DNA of 64,000 nucleotides. Source: Simmondsia chinensis (taxonomy: Eukaryota; Streptophyta; Magnoliopsida; Caryophyllales; Simmondsiaceae). The translations under genes and the position numbers were made by a program. The DNA lies in NCBI GenBank assembly GCA_018398585.1, contig JAGTTD010000003.1, positions 5,402,637 to 5,466,636 on the forward strand, in the 5' to 3' direction. Each line of letters opens with the position of its first letter. Positions within the stretch are counted from its first letter, which is position 1. The notes under the pieces were generated by a model, which was given only the letters and a program-made list of their open reading frames with translations, searched no databases and was not told the DNA's origin. Positions 10,765-22,640 of this stretch are shown piece after piece.

Positions 10765-11402
10765 GTACTTCATCACTCCTTACCATCTCTAAAAGAGTAT
10801 GATACGCCTTTTGGCAACTCCTTCATGTTTTTACATCCCTTGTATAGTGTATTGTGCATGAATGCTGAGATTTTATAAGAACTAGGAGAATGATAGGGGA
10901 TAGGGGGAGAAGAAAAGTCATAAATGGGCATGTCATCTATTTTTGGTAGGCTAAGTTGGATTGGCAGTGCTGGTGAACGCGGTTCGTGGTTAGAGACTGA
11001 TTTTGGTGGTCTCAGGTGATGGATGACCAATTGGCTTGATTGTGGGTGTGTTTAGTTTCGGATGCAGTGGTTGATATGAATTGATTTTGGCAGTGAAGTC
11101 TTAGTGGTGAAATTTGGTGATGCACGGTGGAACATGGTGCTTCGTAAGGCCAAAAAAGGCCATGACTGTGGTATGGAAATCGAGCTGGGTAAGTGGTAAA
11201 GTAATGACTCACCAGTTTTGAAGAAGTGGTGGGGGGTGGCATGTCTTGAAAGTTTTTGCAAGACATGGGAAAAGTCCCACAATGGAGTGATTGATCGACA
11301 TTTTCCATGGCCATGGCTTCCTTCCTCCGAGAGAACTTTACCGGGTAGCTTTAGCTTCGCATCCAACATGTGAAGTTTCTCATCTCCCCTCGATGGAAAC
11401 AT
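10765..11402 (-). other. Minus-strand ORF cluster of unknown nature
   Basis: Overlapping open frames (10773-11030, 11012-11314, 11052-11402) are proline- and histidine-rich, with segments such as PKIDDMPIYDFSSPP. The longest starts just downstream of TGATATCAGAGC (11411-11422, minus), which resembles the tRNA-Met primer site TGGTATCAGAGC, so this could be the 5' leader of a retroelement. No gag motif is visible, and the frames may be chance openings in a GC-richer patch. Confidence 0.25.
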
Positions 11403-11410
11403 ATCTTCGC

Positions 11411-11422
11411 TCTGATATCATC
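11411..11422 (-). promoter_or_regulatory. Possible retroelement primer-binding site
   Basis: TGATATCAGAGC on the minus strand differs by one base from TGGTATCAGAGC, the usual complement to the 3' end of initiator tRNA-Met. No clear LTR end abuts it, so support is weak. Confidence 0.3.
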
Positions 11423-11449
11423 TTATTCAAATTGATCTAGAGAATCAGC

Positions 11450-13090
11450 AACCTTAAACCTTGATGAAGCAAGGTGGAAGGATAGGGCACCTCTAGTCCA
11501 TTGGTCATACCCAGCGATGCTAGATTAAGAGGATTGAATAAATACTCATTGATTCTTTGAACAACTGAGCCATAACTCAAATGGGAAGCTAAGTACTTTT
11601 AATCAACTTTTTTACCAACTCATTTAATCCAAAACATTAAAATATCAAATAATCAAACGCAAACAAATGACCTAGCCTAACAGCCTATTGATGGGCCATG
11701 AAACGAAATTACCCCTAATATCACTTGGATTCTAATTAGAAAAATTATAAATGCTAGCACTTGTGGATGAAGGTATAACTGGTTTTCATGCTCTTAAAAG
11801 GATGAAAAACTGTAATTCACAACGCTGGCGGGTGCCGGTTGTATTCAAAAGTATGAAGAGTTTCACTTGCAGTAAAGAGAAGAAGCCTGCAACTAGATAG
11901 CGGGTTAAAAGTTTGTTTCCCTCGATTTTGGGCCTAATGGAAACAAAACAAGCTCCTTACAAAAACTCACCATCTCCAAACGTTGGGGTGGTAAGACTAG
12001 CAGTTGGGTGGACTCGCTGGTAGTGGATGGCTCTGGTGGAGTGTTGGAGTTATCTTTGAAATAAATTTTGTTAAACTAGTTTGACAACCCAAAAGCCCCA
12101 CAAACAATGATCCAACGCAAGAACAAAAGAAAGAATGCCAAAAGAACAAGAACACCATATTTTTACGAGGTTTAGACCCAAAAAAGTTGGTCCTAGTCCC
12201 CAACTCCCTACTATTAGAGAGATCTATCCACTTTTTTAAGAGATTATTACAATTACAAGCTAAGATTACACACGCATATACAAATTACAAACTCAAACCC
12301 TAGGCTTCTAAGACAAAACCCTTAATCGGACACTTAATTACAAAAGAGTATACCATATTTTGCTTAATCCTACATCAAATTGCTCAAGGTTAGGTTCACC
12401 ATCATTCACGCAAGGAAGCCAAAGAGCATCACTCAAAAAAAAGGGAGAGGATTTCAGAGAGAAAATGGAAGTGAAAATTGGAAAAGAATAACGAAACTCT
12501 AATTTTGTGTCCTTTTTTACACGGATGCCTCAATCCATGCCTCAACCTGCGTGGGGCAATCCTAGCCATTAATTATCCATGCATCTAGTGGCTCTCATTA
12601 ATCAAAAGAAACACAAATAGAGCATCCACGATCACGACACGCGTCCTTCAAAAGCAGCTCAAATGGAAGACGCGTGGCCAGGACAAAGAAAGCATCTAGG
12701 GGACGGAAGGCGCACAGGCAGCATGGTCCAGGACTCGATTAGGTAAATATTACAACTGGGCAAGGGTAGAATCAACAGTATCTCATTGCCCAAAAAAACA
12801 AAAGAACCTAAGAGTTTCCTTTATTTACAAAAAATACCACCGCTTGTACCAGGACACCAAACACTGCTTTTGTCTCATTTTAACCAAAGTTATGTGTTTT
12901 CGTAGTTTGTTAAAATCCTAACATTATATCTAAACTCATTTTAGTCCTAAATTATTAAGGCATGATCTAGGATATATGGGAACCAAATAATACAACAATC
13001 TCCACCTTCGTTACCGTATATATTAACCACTTGATACACTCTAATAATAAGGAGCCATTTCGAATCCAAGTTCATCTTGGATTCTAGTTT
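11450..13090. other. LTR-like non-coding region
   Basis: No protein motif. 12150-12260 (ttttacgaggtttagaccc..., then a tract about panels of agagagatctatcc) has the style of the R/U5 part of plant Copia LTRs, and a similar style occurs near 24100-24200. No partner repeat or clear TG...CA pair was found, so an LTR call is only tentative. 12620-12740 is a GC-richer patch. Confidence 0.3.
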
Positions 13091-13450
13091 GTTTGAATAA
13101 GTTTCACATGGTGCCCTTTCACCTGTTACACATGTTGGCTCGTGTCAACTTCGAACCAAGCCTCCGAGTCTCTTATTGCCTAATATCTTATTAGTCTTGG
13201 GCCTCGCTTATAATCTTTTGCCTATTAAACAAATATGTCAACATAATAACTGTATTTTTGAATTTGACACTTCTCTTTGTATTAAGGACAAGGCTACTCA
13301 GACACTGCTCCTCGGAATACACAGTGACAGACTGCTCTATAGGTTTTCTCCATATCATACTAGTCTCATAGCTCACATGGTCACCGCCGAACTCTAGCAT
13401 AGGTGTCTTGGACATTTAGGCCCTTCCGTTTTAGACATTTTAAAGTGACA
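13090..13450 (+). pseudogene. Copia protease C-terminus and GAG-pre-integrase (element 3)
   Basis: The frame 13176-13397 starts LPNILLVLGLAYNLLPIKQI if the preceding codons are used and continues CQHNNCIFEFDTSLCIKDKA, the region after the Copia protease where the family reads L-x-x-V-L-x-V-P-x-L-x-x-N-L-L-S-I-x-Q. RCLGHLGPSVLDILK follows at about 13400, the HxxLGH zinc-type segment. The protease active site upstream is not recognisable. Confidence 0.85.
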
Positions 13451-13559
13451 ATGTCTACTTTCTTCTCATACTACTTTACAGAAACACTTTGATGCTCGTT
13501 GTTTAGGCAAATCTCATCGCTTGCCTTTTTTTTCTCGTGCTTTGCATACCACTACTGCT

Positions 13560-14350
13560 ACATTACAGTTGATTCATTTTGATGTATGACGATCCCCCAT
13601 TCCCTCAAACTCTTAGTTTAAATACTATGTTGTTTTGATTAATGATTTCTCTCGATTTGCATGACTTCATCCGACGCGGACGAAAGACGAAGAGTATGGC
13701 TTAGTCTTCATTGAAAACCAATATGACAATAAAATCAAACGTTCCAAAGTTATGGTGGTCATGCGTTTGACAATAGCTGCATGAGTGCTCTTTGCTGAAC
13801 TCACAACATTCAATTTCGTATTTCCTATCCTGATACTCTACAACAAAATGGAGTGGCAAAACAAAAACATTGATATTTAAATGAAATGGTATGAACAATA
13901 TGTTTTCAAGCACATTTACCACCTCTATTTTTGGCTGATACTGCATGTACGTCTTTCTATACAATTAATGGATTTTTCAACCCTATTTTAATTACAAATC
14001 TTACCCCTTTAAAAAACCATTTCATTAAGATCCTTAGTAACATTTCTTTCACATTCTTAGTTGTGCATATTATCCAAACATCACTCCCTTACTGCTTATA
14101 AATTAGTTCCCCTGCCTACCTTATGTCTTTCTTAAGTATGCGGCACGCCATAAAAGCTAACATTGTTTGGATCCCACCTTGGGTCAAGTTTACAGTAGTC
14201 ATCATGTACATTTCATCGAATACCCCTTTCCCTATCTTAACCTTGTGCATAGTTCAGCAGTTTCGTCAAATGTTAGTTCGATCATTGTCCCTTTCCACTT
14301 CAGTCATGTCACCTCCCCTCCCCTCCAACCACCGTGCCCAGTGGCCCTCA
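13560..14350 (+). pseudogene. Copia integrase relic (element 3)
   Basis: Plus-strand frames give LQLIHFDV at 13563, then YYVVLINDFSRFAWL in two frames (core D,D region), FIENQYDNKIK at about 13710, YNKMEWQNKNI at about 13840 (normally Y-T-P-Q-Q-N-G-x-A-E-R-K-H, including the catalytic E, now lost), and FWLILHV...YTINR-like sequence at about 13930. MDPTLGQVYSSHHVHFIEY at 14167 is the C-terminal landmark (C-L-D-P-x-T-x-R-x-Y-x-x-R-H-V-x-F-x-E). There are many stops and frameshifts. Confidence 0.85.
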
Positions 14351-14790
14351 GCTGTTAGTTGTCACTGACCCTCCTGATCAACCATGTCCCATGATCTATG
14401 ACACAAGTCTAACCATGTCGAGTGCACCAGAACCTTAGGCTCTCTACCCTTCATCCCTACCCCTATCGTCTACCACCACCCCCATGGCCAGTGATGCTAT
14501 CACATCCATCATGTTAACTTCTACAGCCCAATCACATGGCTTTGCACCCTTGCCCGTAGCTCCGGACACAACGGGTTATGTCTCTGACCTTTCTCCCATG
14601 GTTGCGCATTCACCCCCTACCTAGTATGGTGCCCCGTCCACTCCTTACCCTACATCCATGTCAAAATGTTCATCTTATGAAAACACTACTCAAGGATGGC
14701 ATTCGAAAGTCCAAACATGTCTTGTCCCTTTCCTCCGTTACCATTATGCAAGAACCTACCTGCTTTTCCCCAACCATTTAAACTCTCTGG
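14350..14790 (+). pseudogene. Copia integrase-RT linker (element 3)
   Basis: Proline-, serine- and threonine-rich frames (PPLQPPCPVAL, SDLSPMVAHSPP, YGAPSTPYPTS) typical of the low-conservation linker between Copia integrase and RT. It ends at about 14750 where RT begins with HYARTYLLFPNHLNS. Confidence 0.6.
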
Positions 14791-15560
14791 GGCAAGAAGC
14801 CATGGCAAAGGAGTTTAATGCTCTCCTCCGAAACCAAACATGGAACTTATTCCCCCATTCCCATCTCAAAATGTTATTGGGAGCACATGGAAATACAAGG
14901 TCAAGTACAAGGCTGAGGGTTGTATAGATTGTTTCAAATCCAGACTGGTAACCCAAGGTTTCCACCAACGGGAAGGTGTAAACTACCTTGAAATGATCAA
15001 CTTGGTTTTTAAATCTCAAACCATCAAGTTTGTAATTTCCATGCCTATAACCAAAAATTGGTACATTTTCCAACTAGACGTCAAAAACGCGTTTTTTACA
15101 TGGTCATCTCTTTGATGAGGTTTACATGAAACAATCTCAAGGTTTTGTCCATCCCAAATTCCATAACCATGTATACCATCTATGTAAGGCTTTATATAAG
15201 CTCAAACAGGCTCCCCGAGCTTGATTCAATAGGTTTAGCTTGTTCATTCATGGTATGGGGTTCTACAGTAGCAAGGCTGATCCTTCCCATTTCATACTTC
15301 GGATCCCTATAGATCTGGTATGTCTCCTCTTGTACATTGATGATATCATTCTTCGTAAATCCCATCTTAACCTCTTAAAGCATCTCACTGACACACTGTC
15401 AACCCGGCTCGCTATGAGGCCAAACCCACCCGTCATGGCCTCATCCTCACCCAACATAAGTATACCCTTAACCACCCTAACATACATAACATACTTGATG
15501 CCAAACCTATCTAAATGCCACTCCACACTCGAATCTAGCTCTCTTTAATGTACGAAGACT
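14790..15560 (+). pseudogene. Copia reverse transcriptase relic (element 3)
   Basis: Plus frames read AMAKEFNALLRNQTWNLFPH at 14800, then YKVKYKAEGCID and FHQREGVNYLEM at 14890-14990, ITKNWYIFQLDVKNAFF at 15050, and VYMKQSQGFVHPKFHNHVYH with LCKALYKLKQAPRA at 15120-15220. GMGFYSSKADPSHFIL at 15255 is followed by LVCLLLYIDDII at 15320. The YIDD polymerase motif is therefore intact, unlike the other Copia relics here, but frameshifts near 14890, 15100 and 15235 and an RT C-terminal deletion after the ALSTRLAM-like segment kill the gene. Confidence 0.92.
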
Positions 15561-16208
15561 TACTTGCAGATCCTATCGAGTACTGGAGTATTGTTAGTGG
15601 TCTTCAGTACCTAAATATGTCTCGTCCTGACATTTGCTATGATGCTAACCATATGTCCTAGTTTATGTATGCTTCCAGGTCCTCTCAATCCCAGATGGTG
15701 AAATGTATTTCAGGTACCTCAAGCATACACCTGATCATGGCCTCATCATTACTCTAGGATCTTGCAACTCCATAATTGCTTCTGCAGATGTTGACTGGGG
15801 TGATGTCTAGATGCCAGATGCTCCACCTTTGGGCTTTCCCTCTTTCTCCATTCCAACTTGATCTCTTGAAGAGCCAAGAACCAACCTCCAGTTGCCAAGT
15901 CCATGACAGAGTTCGAGTACCATGTTGTTGTTCAAGTTGTTGATGAGTGTGACTAGATTCGCTAGACCTTGGGCTCCGTCACTCAGGTCGTGTTCAGATT
16001 TACTATGACGATGTTTTGGCCACATGCCATGCAACTAACCCATCTCCAACAACCGTATCAATCATGTTGATTGGATTTTTGCTACTTCCGCGGTGAGGTG
16101 ATTAAGGGTGACATCCATGTTTCATTCACACCATCATAAAATTTGCTCACATATTAACCAAAAGACTACCTCCAAAATGCTTCCCTCACCACAAGGCTAA
16201 TCTTCGGT
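15560..16208 (+). pseudogene. Copia RNase H relic (element 3)
   Basis: DPIEYWSIVSGLQYL at 15569 and SRPDICYDANHMS at 15620 match the family motifs E-Y-R-S-I-V-G-G-L-Q-Y-L and R-P-D-I-x-Y-A-V-N. HTPDHGLI-like sequence at 15725 and ADVDWGD at 15785 (normally A-D-A-D-W-A-G) show the RNase H start, with the second acidic residue kept. A frame break follows, and the last readable piece at 16155 (LTKRLPPKCFPHHKA) is the Copia terminus. It runs into a 22-base poly-C tract. Confidence 0.85.
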
Positions 16209-16230
16209 CCCCCCCCCCCCCCCCCCCCCG
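16209..16230. repeat. Poly-C tract, 22 bases
   Basis: Twenty-two consecutive C residues interrupt the last codons of the Copia relic; the reading S-K-L-G-V expected here is replaced by the tract. Confidence 0.9.
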
Positions 16231-16254
16231 GCCCGGGGTTCAGATCCAAGGGGT

Positions 16255-16400
16255 GTATCACTATAATATCGTACATATGATATGATATGATTTTGATATT
16301 AGCATATATCATAGTTACCATATGATTGTGATTATGCAAGATCCTTTGCAATATTCCCATGTACCTTTCTCCATATAAATGGAATGCCAACAGCGTTTAT
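16255..16400 (+). mobile_element. Start of Copia 3' LTR (element 3)
   Basis: A PPT-like GATCCAAGGGG ends at 16254 and is followed by TGTATCACTATAATATCG, a plausible LTR start. The LTR 3' end and the 5' partner LTR were not found, so the right boundary is approximate. Confidence 0.5.
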
Positions 16401-18669
16401 TTGTATATGCTTTTAGAAATAATCTTTGACAATACACCTTAAATCTTATTTAAATTTTGTTTAAACTCATTGTCTCTTAATCTAACAAATAAATAACAAT
16501 GTTATTTATCTTCTCAAACAAAATTATTCACGTAAGGACCATTCTATAATCGTCAATATTCCATAATCGCCCTTGTAGCTTCATAAGCCAAATCTATATT
16601 TTGCTTTTTGCATGTGAATTAAACAAAATCTGGAGCAAGAGGACCAAACTAAGTTCAACCCCACATAGAGTAGAATTATCAATCCTTTTATTTCATGTAG
16701 AATTGTAATTTCAAGTAGATTTGTAATTCTTACTTAAATAACAACTCCACCAAATTAAATCGATCTCACTGTATGTGCAAGACCGATTGGATTAATATGG
16801 AGCCGGTAATAGATATATGACTATAGTGATCTTAAATGAAGGCACCCGGTCAAAGTTCTTTTAACAGCTTGCTCAAATTACATTACGAGTCCCGAGCATC
16901 CCCTAATAAAAGTTGTCCTCTAGCAAGGCATCTCGATGACAAGATGGCATGAAGAACTAGTGCCATTTTATGAACCTATTAAATAGCATTTACTCTACAA
17001 AATAGTTCCTTTTATCAAAATAGGCTTTAGAAAATTCTGGGGCATGGATACTTTCAAATGTTTAACATGTTTCTATTGTGACTCATACCATCAAAACTAC
17101 TCTCATAGGAGCAATCATGTGACTCTTTTCTTATTGTCCATCTGCCTTTGCCAAGGATTTTGAGAGTTTGCATGAATGATGTTTCACATAACATATGTCC
17201 CACCAACCAGAGTGATATCTACCTCAAGCTTCATGTACTTGACTACACCCAATATCAAGTTTGCAAACCCTCATAGGAATTGAAAGCCCAGAGTCAAAGT
17301 ATCGTAAGATTCTCACAAGCCAATATGGTGAATATAGGTTGAAGGAACCTGCTTACAACATTACCACCTTGAGAACTACCCTCTGACAGTTTGGTTTGAC
17401 ATTATCCATGTAGGTGTCAAATTGTTTTGTATAATGAACATGTCATCCATATGCATCCATACATATGATTTACTGTTAATTAAAAAAAAGGTGATAAAAA
17501 ATTATAAACAATGAGGTGGCACCTATGTGGAACACCAGTCCAAGCGGGTGACGTTAAGGGGAAAATTTCATTAAAAAAATGCTAGATATATCCTTTTGTT
17601 ATTTTTGGTAACTGTTAAATTTCACCAGGCTTTTTTGGCCCTACACATGGAGTAGGAACAAATGAGATCCAAATACAAGCCCAAGTGGGGTTCCATTCTA
17701 AAACCAATTGGCAATAGGTGGAGTAACGCACTACACCTTTAAATTGATCTCTTTACTCTCACAATTCCAATGTGGAATTTTATTACATAAACTCACATGT
17801 GAAGTTCTCAACAGTTATAGCTTGTTAGATTCCCCAAAAGATCAATACAAAAGAAAAGTTAGTTAGTGAGGTCAATCATGTAAGGTTTAGTTTCAATTTT
17901 CCCCAAATCATTGTTAGTCTTTAAACAAGTTTGTTTTCTTAAATTTATGAAGACCACATGAACAAAAACAAATGAAATATGCATTATTGTGCAGTTTTTG
18001 TTTCTTAAACATTTCATTAGTTTAATGCCTGAATTACAACGCCCTAAATGTATGCTTGTCTCTATTGTAAACGGGCCATATCATATGCTATGCTCTCGAT
18101 TGCCGAAGTGGTGGAGGCAAATGGATCCTCCACACCTCAGGAACCGTCGAGCCATGAGAATTTTTGTAATAATTTACTCAAAAATAGTTTATTTCAACAA
18201 TCTCAGTAAGGCCTTTATTTCTAGCATAATATTAGTGTTGGATCGTAATTGGAACTCATATGTCCTATGCCATACCAAAATATTACATTTAGAATTAAAA
18301 TGAGCTAAAATTGAGTTTAGCTATAAAATAGGTTTATTACAATAGAAAAAAAACACATAACTTACAGTGTATTTGGAACTCAAAACACAGCGTTTCGCAT
18401 ACTAAGTTAAGAAGTGGCAAAGTTTGTAAATAAGAGCAACTTTAGGGGTTAAACTGTTCTGATCTAAAAGTTTTGCACATTTGGTCGTTGACCAAATCTC
18501 CCCTGCCCGTTTGTACTTATTACGTGTCTATGTCCCTACCTGTGTTTCCCAGCAGTACCCTTTACCGTTTCGAGAGTGACGCGTGTCACTTCCTCGTCGC
18601 TTCGATGAAAATAAGCGGTGCATCCTCAACCCTTGGATTTGTGTTTCTTTGGTAAATTTTGGACCATTG
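16401..18669. other. Spacer without recognised gene
   Basis: Moderately AT-rich. Long alignable-looking but unassigned text lies at 16790-17420; minus frames include YMDNVKPNCQRVVLK with no family I can name. 17500-17790 has an LTR-like style without partner. The plus frames at 17989-18303 and 18473-18655 have no motif, start context or homologue that I recognise. Confidence 0.35.
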
Positions 18670-19033
18670 TGTTGAAAATAGTACTACTCGTATTTCCATG
18701 TGTTTTGTATCTTAATATTTTTTTTATATTTTCGCTACTATTACCTTGTACTTAATTCTCCATGTTTTTAGCCTTTTAGTAAATAGGTGTAGTAATTAGG
18801 AAGACTATCTTTTGGTCTTCTCCTCCTATAACTAGGCAGTAGGGCCTTTATTGGCATTATTGTAGTGTTTAATTCTATGTTTAATTTTGCTCTTTCAATT
18901 GATACATAGGTTAGTATCCTAGGTCTTTACAATTTCTAGCTTAAGTTTAGTTGTTCTTCATGAATGAGAATCATCAATATTCTCCAAATATCTCCTTAGC
19001 ATTTTCTATTGTTTAGTTTTATATAAGTTTACA
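18670..19033 (+). repeat. 5' LTR of Copia element 4
   Basis: Begins TGTTGAAAATAG and ends TTTACA, directly before the primer-binding site. It aligns with 23342-23710, sharing blocks such as gggcctttattggcatta and agttgttcttcatgaatgag. Confidence 0.93.
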
Positions 19034-19045
19034 TGGTATCAGAGC
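19034..19045 (+). promoter_or_regulatory. Primer-binding site (tRNA-Met type)
   Basis: TGGTATCAGAGC, the exact complement to the 3' end of plant initiator tRNA-Met, abutting the 5' LTR. Confidence 0.93.
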
Positions 19046-19189
19046 TATGTTTGAGATTTGATTTTCTTTCTTGTGTTACTTGCGATGCTGCGTCCTCAAG
19101 TTAGTCAATCCTCCTCCCCTCTTGTTACTTGTTTTGATTGTGCTTATTGCATATTTCATAATGTTGGGAAAAAAATACTAATCAAGATT

Positions 19190-20060
19190 TGTGCCCTGTT
19201 GTCTTTTCTAGGGGAGCTCCTAACGTGAATCCCTCTTACTATTTGCATCCCTCGAATCATGCAGGGCTAGTTTTTGTGCAAGATGTTTTAACCGGATCTA
19301 ATTTTTTGGGTTGGAGGTGATCTATTTTTAAAGTGTTTAAAGCTATGAGAAATATTGGTTTCTAAGAAGGAACCATTAGGAAACCAGACGTAGATTTGCC
19401 GGTTTTCAATAATTGGAGCGCAGGTGATTCTGTTGTATCCTCATGGCTCACTAACTCAGTTACAAAAGAGATCGACCCTAGTATTGTGTATTTTGAAACT
19501 TCACGTGACATTTGGTTAGATTTGAATAAACGATTTTCTTGCGGAAACATTCCTTGTAGTTATGAAATCAAACGTGAAATTCCACATTTAAAACTATTTT
19601 TGAATATTACACAAAATTGAGAGCCTTGTGGGATGAATTCTTTACACTTGTAGCCACCCCACCTTGCACTTGTGGTTTTGCACAACCCTTCTCCACGATT
19701 CGAGATATGGAGAGGTTGGTTGACTTGTTAATGGGTTTAGACTCTTCGTTTTCTGCTGTATGTTCTCAACGCATGAATATTAAGCCTCTTCCCACTATTG
19801 CCAATGCTTACTCTACACTTTCTCAAGATGAAAAGCACAAAAGTGTTGCTTCAGGAAAGGTTGTAGTATCAGAAGCTAATGCCCTTGTTGTTAAACAGAA
19901 CATTGAAATGGGAGGTGGTTTGTCCCTTTGAAACAGTCCACCTTCCAAGTGTAATAATTGTTTGTTTTGCTCTCATTGTAAGAAATAGGGACATTCAAGG
20001 GAGTGTTGTTATGAGTTGATAGGATACACCACAGGATAGAGACAATGAGCTCAATATGGA
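19190..20060 (+). pseudogene. Copia gag relic (element 4)
   Basis: Near 19215 NPSYYLHPSNHAGLVFVQDV opens the gag; NFLGW follows. The frame 19396-19620 reads DSVVSSWLTNSVTKEIDPSI and DIWLDLNKRFSCGNIP, and 19617-19931 reads LRALWDEFFTLV when joined, then MGLDSSFSAVCSQ, the UBN2-type capsid domain. A CCHC zinc knuckle at about 19968-20015 has CSHCKK, a TAG stop, then GHSRECC; the spacing Cx2Cx4Hx4C is kept but the stop interrupts it. Frame changes occur at 19620 and near 19330. A GC-rich insert-like stretch follows at 20045-20200. Confidence 0.92.
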
Positions 20061-20254
20061 GGCGATCGGACCTCGACCGCAGCAGCCGGCGCACCACCGG
20101 CAGCACCTGTTACTGCCGGCTACGGGTGGCCCGACAGTGGCCCCGACAAGAGTGGACAGTCCCATCATGGGACTCTCCACAACATAGTATCTACAATTGC
20201 TGGCACTCCTCAGTCTCGAGACTAACTCTCCTCGTGTAAACCTGCTAGGCCAAG

Positions 20255-20560
20255 CTTTGTTTTATAGCAATGCGTGGATTATTGATACAGGTGCCACCGA
20301 TCATATGGTTTCGATAGATTTTGTTTTTGGTCCATGTCTGTGTTAATATGATGGTCAAGCTTGTTAGACTTCCAAATTGTTCGTCTTTACTAGTTTCTCA
20401 TGTTGGGCATACTCTGATTTCTAAAGAGCTTATCCTTAGAGATGTGCTGCAAATTCTCAATTTTCATTACAATTTACTTTCTGTGAGCAAATTTACTAGG
20501 GATAGAAATTGCGCATTGATCTTTTATCCTAAATTTTATGTTATACAGGACCTGACATCG
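20255..20560 (+). pseudogene. Copia aspartic protease relic (element 4)
   Basis: At 20262 the plus strand reads YSNAWIIDTGATDHMV; the catalytic DTG at about 20284-20292 is intact. A frame change follows, and 20321-20584 gives VKLVRLPNCSSLLVSHVGH, then LRDVLQILNFHYNLLSVSKF, the C-terminal part of the Copia protease and start of GAG-pre-integrase. Confidence 0.9.
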
Positions 20561-21650
20561 AGGAGGATGATTGGAGTGGGTTGAGCGAGATGGGCTATAC
20601 CTGCGAGATGGTTTGGTTTCTCCAAGGGCTGCCCAAGTCGAGAGTTCTACAAAAAAGGCTATTCAATGGCATCGTAAGCTGTGGCATGTCCTTTTTCTAA
20701 GTTATCTAGTTTCCACATTTGAATTTTGGAACAAGTTTGGATGTTTGTGATTCTTGTTTTTGGGCTAAGCGAACTCGGTTGCCATTTCCCATTTCTGTTA
20801 CCAAGGCTAATGTATGTTTGAGTTAATTGACTATGATATTTTGGATCCTTATCGTACCTTGTCCATGACCGATGCATGTTTCTTTCTTACTATTGTTCAT
20901 GACTATAGTAGATGTACATGGATGTATTTAATGGGAGACAAATCTCAGTCTCACAAGATACTCATTAATTTTTGTCAGTTAGTACAAACTTGATACAACT
21001 TACATGTCAAGCTAGTTAGGAGTAATAACAGTGTGGAGTTTCTCTCTAGACCTTTGCTTGAATTTTATGTAGGAAAGGAAATACAAGTTCAAAGTGTAAA
21101 GGCCTGCCATAACAAAATAGTGTTATTGAAAGAAAGCATCAGCATCTTTTGGAGGTTTCTAGTGTATTATGATTTGAAGCCGGACTTCCCATTCAGTTTT
21201 GGGGAGAATTTGTTCTAACAGTGGCTTACTTGATTAATCTCATGCCCACACCTTGATTACACAATGAAAGTCCCTACGAAATGATATTTCGTAAAACTCC
21301 TTCATATACTCACTTATGTGCTTTTGGAACTTTGTGTTATGTTCATAATAAAGATTGTGGTGGTGATAAGTTTGGGTCTTGTGCTAATCAGAGAATTTTT
21401 ATAGGGTATCCTCACAAAAAGAAAGGGTACAAAGTAGATGATTTAGATAGTGGGAAAATTGATGTTTCACGTGATGTAATATTTTGTGAAGATGAATTTC
21501 CATTTCTTCAAAAATGTAAGGAAAATGTTATGACCATTGATCAATTCGAGCTATTTCAGTTTGTGGATGATGCAGTTAGGGCCCCAGCCCGGGTGGTACA
21601 ACAACCGCCAACAACCGCCACCAGCCGCAACACTGCAGGACAGTGACGCT
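20560..21650 (+). pseudogene. Copia integrase relic (element 4)
   Basis: AIQWHRKLWHVLF at about 20660 is the GAG-pre-integrase zinc segment (H-x-x-L-x-H). The core follows: FLTIVHDYSRCTWMYLMGDK at 20885 keeps the D of DDYSR, and VRSNNSVEFL at about 21010 has lost the D of R-x-D-N-x-x-E. The C-terminal frame 21281-21646 gives FRKTPSYTHLCAFGTLCYVH and FIGYPHKKKGYKVDDLDSGK, then SRDVIFCEDEFPF, all Copia landmarks. Multiple stops lie between 20800 and 21280. Confidence 0.92.
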
Positions 21651-21899
21651 ACGGCCGGCGAGGAGGCAGCTATACACGACATCAACCTGCAGTAGTAGCA
21701 ACATGGGAGTGGGTCGAGTAGACTGGCCAGCATTCGTTCAACGCCTACCAAGTACCAAGACTATGTTGTCGATGTTCCTTCTTCAATAGCACTTCCTCGC
21801 CCTACTACTTCATTGGTCGACTTTAGTATGGTTTATCCAATTTCAAATTTTGTGCAATTTAAATTCGACTTTGCTTCGAGCCATCACTTATAGTTTTGA

Positions 21900-22640
21900 G
21901 CCACATAATGTTTCTTAGGCAGTCCAATTTGAGCATCGGAGAGAACCTAAGAAAAAGGAGATTTCGGCACTTGGACCTTATAAGTTTTGCCACTGGAGAA
22001 AAGGGACCATTGATTCCAAATGGGTGTAAAGCATTATGTACAAGTCGGAAGGTACTATTAAATGGTACAAAGCTCGGTTAGTCGCAAAAAGTTATACACA
22101 GGTCGAAGGCATAGATTATCATGACATTTTCACCCTCGTCTCTAAGCTTGTTACAGTTCATTATGTTCTTGCAGTTGCAACTGCCAAAAATTAGGTCACA
22201 CACTAATTAGATGTGAATAATTCCTTGTTACATGGTGATCTCGATGAAGAAGTGTACATAAAATTACCCAAAGGATTCGAAAGGAAACATGAGGGTAAAG
22301 TGTGTCGGTTACATATTTCTTTATATGGGCTTAAGCAAGCTTCCAGAAACTGGAACCAAGAATTCATGAATTTTTAACAAATATGGGCTTTACACAATCC
22401 AAATCAGATTATTCCTTGTTCACTTACATGCATGATTCGGTTTTTACCAGAATATTCATTTTGGGATTAAGAATTTAGGACTCAGTATTTCCATGAGATT
22501 GAAGTTACTCACTCCAAAGATGGGTTAGATCTGCATTAGCAAAAATATACACTTGATATATTGAATGAGACAGGGCTTCTGGGCTCCAAGCCCACCTCTA
22601 CACCCATAGCTCAAAACCATTAGTTAATTGACCAAGTAAG
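21900..22640 (+). pseudogene. Copia reverse transcriptase lacking its catalytic core (element 4)
   Basis: Frames give EGTIKWYKARLVAKSYTQVE and GIDYHDIFTLVSKLVTVHYV at 22050-22170, [20 protein letters not shown] at 22207, and [19 protein letters not shown] at 22300. YMHDSVFT at 22430 should lead into the YVDD block, but the next bases read as FGIKNLGLS, which is 30 or more residues further on. The catalytic YVDD and its flanks have been deleted. EVTHSKDGLDLH and KYTLDILNETGLLGSKPTS follow. Stops are frequent. Confidence 0.92.

Noticed and set aside
12150..12330. Copia LTR of an otherwise missing element
   Set aside because: Style only; no TG...CA pair, PBS or partner found.
14756..15073. Minus frame opposite Copia RT (also 15263-15526 and 13701-13964)
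   Set aside because: Antisense shadows of plus-strand Copia pol, where the recognised motifs lie.
16790..17460. Possible decayed host enzyme gene on the minus strand
   Set aside because: Some frames look coding-like, but no motif, start or splice pattern could be matched to a family.
20045..20239. Arg/Ser-rich plus frame in a GC-rich patch of Copia element 4
   Set aside because: Lies between the gag zinc knuckle and the protease; it is a frame-shifted reading of the retroelement.
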